This document shows positions 23,620-29,729 of a stretch of 29,729 nucleotides of DNA, piece by piece (within the stretch, counting starts at the first letter, position 1; each line of letters opens with the position of its first letter). Source of the stretch: Atopobium sp034113385. GTDB lineage: Bacteria > Actinomycetota > Coriobacteriia > Coriobacteriales > Atopobiaceae. The stretch spans positions 1 through 29,729 of the forward strand of contig NZ_JAXEXL010000017.1 in the NCBI RefSeq assembly GCF_034113385.1, read 5' to 3'. A program made the position numbers and the translations under genes. The notes under the pieces are model-generated. The model did no database searches. It saw only the letters and a list, made by a program, of their open reading frames with translations, and was not told the origin of the DNA.

Positions 23620-25278
23620 ATGCCTCGCACCTCAAAAGCAAAGGTTCTTTTTAGGATGGTGGGTCTTGTCAGGCCTCTTACTGGCTGGATGCTACTTGCT
23701 ATTCTTATGGGAACACTGGGATTTCTTGCTGCACAATCTATTCCCATTCTTGGTGGATATGCCATGCTCTATGGACTTGGGCAGCATATCTTTGCTCCTA
23801 TTACGACAATTTGGGCGCTTTTGATTAGCTGCGCGCTTCTGCGAGCAGTATTTCGCCTCATAGAACAGCGAACAAATCATTACATCGCCTTTACGCTTCT
23901 TGCAATCATTAGAGATCTTGTATTTCAGGCGCTCAGGCGGCTCTGCCCCGCCAAGTTAGAAGGAAAAGACAAGGGTGACCTTATTAGCCTTATTACCTCC
24001 GACGTGGAACTTTTGGAGGTCTTCTATGCCCATACTATTTCACCGATATGCATTGCAGCGCTCACATCAGGGATTATGTGCCTGTATATTGGCTCCTTCC
24101 ATTGGAGTCTTGGTGTGCTAGCACTCATTGCCTTTTTATGTGTTGGTGTTGCACTTCCTATAGTTATTTCAAAGCGCAGCGGGACGCTGGGAGATGAGTT
24201 GCGCGCGCAATCGGGAGAGTTAGCAGCTTATATGCTGGAAAATATCAGAAGTCTTAACGAGACAATCCAGTATGGGTGCAAAGAACAGCGGCTGACGTCC
24301 ATGAACCAAAAGACAGATGCGTTAAGCAAACGTCAGGGTATTCTCAACCGTCTTACGGGCACCAATGTAGCGTTAGCAAACACATTAATCCTGCTCTTTG
24401 ATATAGCAATGTTGGTATTGTCCGGCAGCCTTTATGTAAATGGTGTTGTAGGATTTGACGGTTTTCTTGTCCCGCTTATTGCGCTGATGTCCTCTTTTGG
24501 ACCTGTTATTGCGCTGGCAAACCTGGGCACTACCCTGCAGTCTACGGTAGCAGCTGCCTCGCGCGTGCTGGCCCTATTGGATGAGACACCAGAAACGGAA
24601 GATATAACAGGAAAGAGTACGGTTGCATTTTCTGGTGCAAAGCTTTGTGACGTATCGTTTTCATATGACGGAAAGAGCGTCTTAGATCATCTGTCCATTT
24701 CATTCCCGCACAACCAGATTATTGGTGTGGTTGGCAAGTCTGGCTGCGGTAAATCAACCATGATGAAGCTTCTTATGCGGTTTTGGAAAACAAGCAGTGG
24801 CTCGGTGGATATTTCTGGCACAAGCGTCGAGAAAATCAATACAACAAACTTGCGCGATATGGAAAGCTATATGACGCAAGATACGCACCTTTTTATGGAC
24901 ACTATTGCAAATAACATCCGAATAGCAAAACGTTCCGCCAGCGATGAAGAAGTAATAGCTGCTTGTAAAAAGGCTGCGCTGCACGATTTTATTATGACGC
25001 TGCCCAATGGTTATGAGACACAAGTAGGAGAGCTGGGAGAAACCCTATCTGGTGGAGAACGACAGCGGATTGGACTGGCAAGGGCGTTTTTACACAACGC
25101 GCCATTTATGCTGCTTGATGAGCCAACCAGCAATCTGGACAGTCTTAACGAGGCAATTATTCTTCGCACTTTGCATGAAGAGGCACAAGACAAAACTATC
25201 GCACTTGTATCTCATCGCAAGAGCACCATGCGCATTGCAGGCACAGTAATTTCCATGGATAGCGGAAGGGTTTCATAA
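23620..25278 (+). CDS. ABC exporter half-transporter, CydC-like partner
   Basis: A 552-residue partner starting on the base after the previous stop. A strong AAAGGAGG lies inside the upstream gene's end, so translation is coupled. Membrane domain about 15-300, then ATPase with Walker A GKSGCGKST, signature LSGGERQR, Walker B MLLDEPT, D-loop NLDSLNE and switch His in VSHRKST. All catalytic residues are present in both partners, so both nucleotide sites could hydrolyse ATP. Likely a heterodimer with the preceding product. Substrate not determinable. Confidence 0.9.
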   Translation: MPRTSKAKVLFRMVGLVRPLTGWMLLAILMGTLGFLAAQSIPILGGYAMLYGLGQHIFAPITTIWALLISCALLRAVFRLIEQRTNHYIAFTLLAIIRDLVFQALRRLCPAKLEGKDKGDLISLITSDVELLEVFYAHTISPICIAALTSGIMCLYIGSFHWSLGVLALIAFLCVGVALPIVISKRSGTLGDELRAQSGELAAYMLENIRSLNETIQYGCKEQRLTSMNQKTDALSKRQGILNRLTGTNVALANTLILLFDIAMLVLSGSLYVNGVVGFDGFLVPLIALMSSFGPVIALANLGTTLQSTVAAASRVLALLDETPETEDITGKSTVAFSGAKLCDVSFSYDGKSVLDHLSISFPHNQIIGVVGKSGCGKSTMMKLLMRFWKTSSGSVDISGTSVEKINTTNLRDMESYMTQDTHLFMDTIANNIRIAKRSASDEEVIAACKKAALHDFIMTLPNGYETQVGELGETLSGGERQRIGLARAFLHNAPFMLLDEPTSNLDSLNEAIILRTLHEEAQDKTIALVSHRKSTMRIAGTVISMDSGRVS

Positions 25279-25312
25279 CAGATGCTGACACAACATAAAG
25301 GATATACACACG

Positions 25313-25720
25313 ATGAAGATTAAACAGGCTCTTTTTGTGACAGCGGGATGCCTTTGCCTTGCACTGGGAACTATCGGTGTATTTCTTCCCATTTTGCCAA
25401 CAGTTCCGTTTTATCTATTAACGGTGTTTTTCTTTGCCCATAGCTCTGAGCGGCTGCATACCTGGTTTCTTGGAACAAAGCTCTACGAGAAACACCTTGC
25501 TTCCTTTGTCCGTGGCAAAGGTATGACTCTACAAACAAAAATTAGCATCATGATACTGGTGACGCTTCTTATGGGATTTGGCTTCTTTATGATGGCCAAA
25601 AAAGGGCTCTGGCTGCCCTGCAGTATTCTTGCCGTCATCTGGCTTGCGCATGTTTACTGTTTTGCCTTCCGCATCAAGACAATCTCAGCAAAGTCTAAGG
25701 AAGAAAATCACGATGAGTAA
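25313..25720 (+). CDS. DUF454 (YbaN-family) inner membrane protein
   Basis: A 135-residue protein with a family-typical start (LFVTAGCLCLALGTIGVFLPILPTVPFYLL) containing the G-x-x-G-x-F-L-P-x-L-P-T-x-P-F signature, then HTWF/LY, a basic stretch and two more membrane helices. Function unknown. It starts 34 bases after the CydC-like gene and overlaps the following gene by 8 bases (ATGAGTAA), so it belongs to the same operon. AAAGGA lies about 10 bases before ATG. Confidence 0.88.
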   Translation: MKIKQALFVTAGCLCLALGTIGVFLPILPTVPFYLLTVFFFAHSSERLHTWFLGTKLYEKHLASFVRGKGMTLQTKISIMILVTLLMGFGFFMMAKKGLWLPCSILAVIWLAHVYCFAFRIKTISAKSKEENHDE

Positions 25721-26216
25721 ACAAAGCAACACAAAAGACCATTTACCCCTTTATGGTCCTGGCCCTCTTTATACGGCAGTTATTGTTGGTCTTACCGTAG
25801 TTGCATTCTTTTGCCAAAATCTTCCGTTTTGTACCGCTGGTAAGATTGCTTTTTTGCAAGTTCCATTTGACATGATGGGCATAGCCTTGATTGCGCTTGG
25901 GATATATATGTGGATACAGGCAGTCATTGTGGCAAAGGTTACAGATGGCATTAGAGAAAATCGTCTGATTACAACAGGCATTTATGCATGGGTACGCAAC
26001 CCTATTTACTCGGCTTTTATGATACTTTGCACAGGTATAGTACTCGTTATAGGCAACGTATTCTTCTTTTTCCTTCCTCTTGTCTATTGGCTGTTTCTTA
26101 CGCTCTTGCTAAAACAGACAGAGGAACAATGGTTACGCGACCTATATGGACAGGAATATACGGCTTACTGTAAGCAGGTTAATCGCTGCATTCCATGGTT
26201 TCCAACAGCACGATAG
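25713..26216 (+). CDS. Isoprenylcysteine carboxyl methyltransferase-like membrane protein
   Basis: A 167-residue protein with four to five hydrophobic helices and the ICMT/PEMT-type core RENRLITTGIYAWVRNPIYSA. In this fold the G-x-Y-x-x-x-R-x-P-x-Y segment binds SAM, and a C-terminal E-E-Q...YGQEYTAYC segment completes the site. It should methylate a lipid-like or membrane substrate; bacteria do not have prenylated CaaX proteins, so the family name is only structural. ATG 25713 overlaps the DUF454 stop, with AAGGA inside that gene. Last gene of the unit. Confidence 0.87.
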   Translation: MSKQSNTKDHLPLYGPGPLYTAVIVGLTVVAFFCQNLPFCTAGKIAFLQVPFDMMGIALIALGIYMWIQAVIVAKVTDGIRENRLITTGIYAWVRNPIYSAFMILCTGIVLVIGNVFFFFLPLVYWLFLTLLLKQTEEQWLRDLYGQEYTAYCKQVNRCIPWFPTAR

Positions 26217-26312
26217 GCTGCACAGCAGACTATGTTGTAGTATTGCAAACCACAGATATGCCAACATAAGCATGCATAACTAATCGTGCATGAGTACAGA
26301 AATGAGTAGGCC

Positions 26313-26756
26313 ATGAACATATACGAAGTACAAGATAGAGATTCACGCGTATATGCAGCGCTTTTAGATATTTGGGAACGTTCTGTTCGGGCAACACACC
26401 TGTTTCTTTCTGATGCAGAAGTAAAGAACATCAAAACGTATGTACCACAAGCTTTGGAAGCCGTAAAACACTTAGTAATCTATGAAATCAATCCTAACGA
26501 ACCAGTTGCTTTTATGGGTATAGAAAACGGCCGCTTAGAGATGCTGTTTATTGCACCAGAAGCACGAGGAAGTGGAATTGGTAAGCAGCTGCTCCACTAC
26601 GGTATTCAAAGGCACGCCCTCTGTGAAGTCACGGTTAACGAACAGAATATACAGGCTGTTGGGTTTTATAAACATATGGGATTTGAGACCTATAAACGAA
26701 CTGATTTTGATGAAGAGGGAAATCCGTATCCACTTTTGTATATGAAGCTTACCTAA
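26313..26756 (+). CDS. GNAT N-acetyltransferase, YjaB-like
   Basis: A 147-residue acetyl-CoA-dependent acetyltransferase. Early WERSVRATHLFLS, the acetyl-CoA pyrophosphate loop ARGSGIGKQLL, then TVNEQNIQAVGFYKHMGFE and the ending GNPYPLLYMKL closely follow the E. coli YjaB pattern. Substrate unknown. The ribosome binding site is weak (GAGTAGG). The 96 bases upstream hold two short inverted repeats (ATGTTG/CAACAT, CATGCA/TGCATG) that could be control sites. Ends at a shared bidirectional terminator. Confidence 0.92.
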   Translation: MNIYEVQDRDSRVYAALLDIWERSVRATHLFLSDAEVKNIKTYVPQALEAVKHLVIYEINPNEPVAFMGIENGRLEMLFIAPEARGSGIGKQLLHYGIQRHALCEVTVNEQNIQAVGFYKHMGFETYKRTDFDEEGNPYPLLYMKLT

Positions 26757-26774
26757 CAATTCTCAACTTGTGAC

Positions 26775-26810
26775 AAAAACAGCTTGGCCATTTTTGGCCA
26801 AGCTGTTTTT
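26775..26810. terminator. Bidirectional rho-independent terminator
   Basis: Perfect 16-bp stem (26775-26790 with 26795-26810) with a TTTT loop. A5 opens it and T5 closes it, so both strands read as GC-rich stem plus T tract. It serves the GNAT gene (+) and the L,D-transpeptidase gene (-). Confidence 0.93.
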
Positions 26811-26835
26811 CTGCACTACTAATCGAGCTATAGAC

Positions 26836-28959
26836 CTACCACACTACAACCCTTGATCCCATAGGCACATAGTCATAAATCCATTTTGCGTTCTCAATGG
26901 CAAGACGCACACAACCATGAGAAAGATGTTGTCCAAGTCTACCGTCCTGAACCGTAAATGTTCCCTGATTGTAAAGAACAGAGTGGAACAGGTAATTGCC
27001 ATAGAACTGTGTGTAGTAATAGCAGCTATAGCCATGTCCAAACACATAGCCCTTAGACTGAACACTAAACTCACCCTTAATCGTAGGTGTTGAAGCCTTT
27101 CCTGGGCTACAAATAAACTCTCGTATAGGGCTCCAATTATTATGCTGACCGTAGTACACAGCCACGCGACAGCCAGAAGTATCAACGCAGATAAGATAAT
27201 TTGTTGCGCTGGAATAGCCTTGTGCTGCCGTAAACATATCGTAGTACTGGGCGTTGGCCTTAATCCAATGGCCGTCATTTGCTAAGAAATAATACGCTTT
27301 GCCGTCAAAAATCCAACCGGTATGCATTTTTCCGCTTTGAGGATTAAGGTAATACCACTTACCATCAAGCTGCTGCCAACCTGTAAGCATTTTGCCTTCA
27401 GCATCTAAGTAATACCAGGCACCCTTATCTTGCATCCATCCACTTACTCTTGCCCCCGAGGCATCCAACCAATACCAGTGGTTGTTGTGGGAAAGCCAGC
27501 CGGTGTGCATCTTTTTATTTTGAGGATTAAAGTAGTACCACTTGCCATTAAGCTGCTGCCAGCCTGTAAGTAGTTTGTTTTCAGAGCTCAGGTAATACCA
27601 AGCACCTTTATCTTGTATCCACCCAGTGCGTGACTCTCCTTTTTCTGAGTAGTAATAGCTGTGTCCATCTTCTGACGACTTCCAACCACACACAGCTTTG
27701 CCAGTTGTGGCATCAAAAAGATGTGTTTTGCCGTTAATGGTTTGGGGGCCATATTGGACGGAACCACCAACAAGATAAAACCAACTATCTCCTAGCTTGA
27801 CCAGTCCATCTTGTGGGACATCACCATTGGCAAAGCGAATCTGGTCTTGTTGTTGTATAACAGCAACGCGCCCAGAACCATCAAGCCAGCAGCTTTGAGC
27901 ATCTCTTTGTTTCCAACACAAAGAAGCCATTGCTCCTGAGTCTTCTAGGTAATAGCTTGCCTCGCCCAGATCAAGCCAGCCAGTATGCATCTTGTGGTTG
28001 GCAGAATCGAGCCAATACCACTTGCCACCAAGCTTTTGCCAGCCACAAAGCAAAGAGCCATTTGAGGAAGTAGGCTGTGCGTAATACCAGCACTGCTGTG
28101 GTTGGTCATACACCCAACCAAGTGCCATTTCACCTGAGGGCTTAAAATAGTAGGCTTTATCTGTTAGACCAAGGTATCCCGTGTGCATGCGCTGTGTGCC
28201 AGGATGTATCCAATACCACGCACCTGCAACAGATTGCCAGCCACTCTTAAGAGCACCTGAGCTTGAGGCCAAACACCAAGACCTATCTGCTACACACCAG
28301 CCATTTTGTCCCATTGCTCCAGAAGAGCTAAAGGCATACCAACTACCAGCAATCTCACGGATTTGGTCTTGTAGGCAAATGCCTTCTTTATCCATCCAAT
28401 ACCATTTGTTGTTGATATATTTCCACCCTGAGAATCTTGTTCCACTCTCTAACCAATACCAATGTCCCTCTCTTTGGTCCCAGCCAGAAGCGTATCCCTT
28501 CCAAGCACCGAAAGCGTCAAAGTCAGACCATTTACCCTCAGTAAAGGTACGCTCATGTGCCATGATGCCATCTGGAGAAAACCAATACCAAACCTTGTTA
28601 AGATAGCGCCACCCTGTAGCCATTTGCCCAGAAGAAGGATCTGCCCAATACCAGCAATTGTTGTAGGCAAGCCACCCTGTATGAAGGCTGCCATCTTCGT
28701 GGTAGTAAAAAAGCTTGCCATCTTTGTTTTGCCAACCAGAAATAGGTGTCTGGTTTTGAGCATCTTGCGATGGTGCTTGCTCTTGAGCAGTGTTGTTTGC
28801 TTGGTCTGTAGCAGCTTGATTGTTTGTAGTTATTTGCTCGTCTGATGGTATCTGTGTTGGCTCGGTAGCCCAAGCAGATGCGGGCACACAACTACAAACA
28901 ACCCCCAAACTCAAGACAAGGGGTAAGAAGTACTGTTTGCTTAAAGAAAACCTCTTCAT
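26836..28959 (-). CDS. Exported L,D-transpeptidase with many cell-wall-binding repeats
   Basis: A 707-residue secreted protein. The signal peptide covers about 1-30 (hydrophobic core FLPLVLSLGVVCSCV, then ASAWA before TEP), followed by a Gln/Asn/Thr-rich linker to ~75. About 20 or more aromatic GW...WYY repeats of the choline/glucan-binding type fill ~76-575. The C-terminal YkuD domain (~590-707) has H-x...SHGCVR with catalytic Cys683. It should make or remodel 3-3 peptidoglycan cross-links, or attach proteins, while the repeats hold it on wall polymers. Repeats near the C-terminal end are a recent duplication. Start ATG 28959 has GGA 8 bases upstream; ATG 28968 is in frame but too close. Follows purN by 41 bases on the same strand. 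Confidence 0.93.
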   Translation of the reverse strand: MKRFSLSKQYFLPLVLSLGVVCSCVPASAWATEPTQIPSDEQITTNNQAATDQANNTAQEQAPSQDAQNQTPISGWQNKDGKLFYYHEDGSLHTGWLAYNNCWYWADPSSGQMATGWRYLNKVWYWFSPDGIMAHERTFTEGKWSDFDAFGAWKGYASGWDQREGHWYWLESGTRFSGWKYINNKWYWMDKEGICLQDQIREIAGSWYAFSSSGAMGQNGWCVADRSWCLASSSGALKSGWQSVAGAWYWIHPGTQRMHTGYLGLTDKAYYFKPSGEMALGWVYDQPQQCWYYAQPTSSNGSLLCGWQKLGGKWYWLDSANHKMHTGWLDLGEASYYLEDSGAMASLCWKQRDAQSCWLDGSGRVAVIQQQDQIRFANGDVPQDGLVKLGDSWFYLVGGSVQYGPQTINGKTHLFDATTGKAVCGWKSSEDGHSYYYSEKGESRTGWIQDKGAWYYLSSENKLLTGWQQLNGKWYYFNPQNKKMHTGWLSHNNHWYWLDASGARVSGWMQDKGAWYYLDAEGKMLTGWQQLDGKWYYLNPQSGKMHTGWIFDGKAYYFLANDGHWIKANAQYYDMFTAAQGYSSATNYLICVDTSGCRVAVYYGQHNNWSPIREFICSPGKASTPTIKGEFSVQSKGYVFGHGYSCYYYTQFYGNYLFHSVLYNQGTFTVQDGRLGQHLSHGCVRLAIENAKWIYDYVPMGSRVVVW
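27313..27441 (-). repeat. Duplicated block of wall-binding repeats, copy nearer the C-terminus
   Basis: 43 codons, from GWMQDKG to MHTGW. They match the block at 27496-27624 at most residues. The two copies are 183 bp (61 codons) apart. Confidence 0.8.
27496..27624 (-). repeat. Duplicated block of wall-binding repeats, copy nearer the N-terminus
   Basis: 43 codons, from GWIQDKG to MHTGW, partner of 27313-27441. The neighbouring repeats are far less alike, so this pair is a more recent duplication or gene conversion. Confidence 0.8.
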
Positions 28960-29000
28960 TGCATACATCCATTTCTTATAGGTGAGAGGATGCCCTTATC

Positions 29001-29621
29001 TTATTTACGCGCTGGCAAAATCTTTACTGTTCCCGCATCTTGAACACGCACACGGTTCTCTGCAAGCAATTGGAGCGTTGCAGGATACAACATATGCTCT
29101 GTTTTATGTATACGTGCTTCAAGCTCCTCGATTGTCTCGTCCTCATATACAGGCACAGCCTGCTGAGCAATAATGGGACCGCAATCGTAACGACTGTCTG
29201 CAAAATGCACCGTCACACCTGTTACTTTTACGCCACTGTCATACGCATCTTGGATAGCATGCGCCCCGCGAAAGCTAGGCAGCAGCGCGGGATGCAAATT
29301 AACTACACGGTTGGGAAAGGTATCCAAAATAGGTGCATGAACCATGCGCATGTACCCAGCCATAACCACATAATCGACGTCATACTTTTTAAGCTCTGCT
29401 GCAATTAAGGCATCCGCTACCAGCGGGTCATCATACACCTCTTTGGAAAGCGTCATGGTTTGCAAGCCAGCTTTTTGAGCACGCACCAAGCCATAGGCGC
29501 TTGGTCGAGAAGAAATAACAATTTCCACACTCGCATCAAGCGCACCACTCTGGATGGCGTCGATAATAGCCTGGAGGTTGGTTCCGCTACCAGAAAGTAA
29601 TACGCCAAGCTTTATACTCAT
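29001..29621 (-). CDS. purN: Phosphoribosylglycinamide formyltransferase (GAR transformylase)
   Basis: A 206-residue enzyme of purine synthesis that formylates GAR using 10-formyl-tetrahydrofolate. GSGTNLQAI (phosphate-binding) is near the N-terminus. The active-site set is N-L-H-P-A-L-L-P-S-F-x-G with catalytic Asn and His, followed by GVTVHFADSRYDCGPII with the catalytic Asp. ATG 29621 is chosen because AAGGTGG lies upstream and it overlaps the purM stop (ATGA), the usual purMN coupling. An upstream extension inside purM is therefore rejected. Confidence 0.95.
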   Translation of the reverse strand: MSIKLGVLLSGSGTNLQAIIDAIQSGALDASVEIVISSRPSAYGLVRAQKAGLQTMTLSKEVYDDPLVADALIAAELKKYDVDYVVMAGYMRMVHAPILDTFPNRVVNLHPALLPSFRGAHAIQDAYDSGVKVTGVTVHFADSRYDCGPIIAQQAVPVYEDETIEELEARIHKTEHMLYPATLQLLAENRVRVQDAGTVKILPARK

Positions 29622-29729
29622 CGATAGACCACCTTGCCCGTGCCCTCTACACACTCACCCATAATAAAGGGATCAAAACCTTGCTCGGACAGTGCTCCAC
29701 ATACCTCATCAACATCCTGAGCAGCACAT
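29618..29729 (-). CDS. purM: Phosphoribosylformylglycinamidine cyclo-ligase, C-terminal end (partial)
   Basis: The last ~36 codons of a gene running off the window edge, ending ...GTGKVVYR and TGA (29618-29620) overlapping the purN ATG by 4 bases. The fragment EQGFDPFIMGECVEG matches the usual PurM tail, where the F-x-x-F-x-I-G turn precedes the end. Identity rests on this short piece plus the purN neighbour. Confidence 0.75.
   Translation of the reverse strand, partial: CAAQDVDEVCGALSEQGFDPFIMGECVEGTGKVVYR

Overview
The window reads as chromosome of an actinobacterium, most likely a Coriobacteriia member of the Atopobium/Lancefieldella/Olsenella kind. This is inferred from moderate GC, a MgtE-type protein translationally linked to an NRAMP-related Mg transporter (the characterised NRMT is from Eggerthella lenta), a run of actinobacterial envelope genes, a second EF-G-like GTPase, and a large L,D-transpeptidase with cell-wall-binding repeats. 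No species can be named from sequence alone.

Layout: (1) 1-1070: tRNA-Ser(TGA), then lemA. (2) 1145-5990: a minus-strand AraC-type regulator divergent from two ABC exporter half-transporters of the YbtP/YbtQ/Irt type, sharing a 57-bp control region with a GTTAAC repeat. (3) 5990-9500: a 339-bp non-coding leader followed by an mgtE-like gene and an NRAMP-related gene 1 bp apart, probably one Mg2+ operon. (4) 9535-17819: minus-strand genes, mostly for the envelope: polysaccharide deacetylase, PRC-barrel protein, YtxH protein, a stand-alone homologue of the cyanophycin synthetase N-domain, an RlpA/3D-type beta-barrel protein, a HlyC/CorC membrane protein, and an EF-G paralogue. (5) 18084-19256: RNA m5U methyltransferase. 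(6) 19320-21750: a likely acquired island with two different Fic-domain genes. The first is bracketed by two near-identical arrays of the motif TTGGAYGAAAA in strict geometry. (7) 21889-26216: four-gene unit of a CydDC-like ABC exporter pair, DUF454/YbaN protein and an isoprenylcysteine-methyltransferase-like membrane protein. (8) 26313-26810: GNAT acetyltransferase and a shared bidirectional terminator. (9) 26836-29729: minus-strand repeat L,D-transpeptidase downstream of purN and the 3' end of purM.

The strongest candidates for new biology are the dyad-symmetric TTGGAYGAAAA operators around fic1, the stand-alone HxxEH cyanophycin-synthetase-like N-domain protein, and the Mg2+ operon, with its altered NRAMP metal site, divergent MgtE membrane domain and repeat-containing leader. 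No CRISPR array, integrase, transposase or origin was seen.
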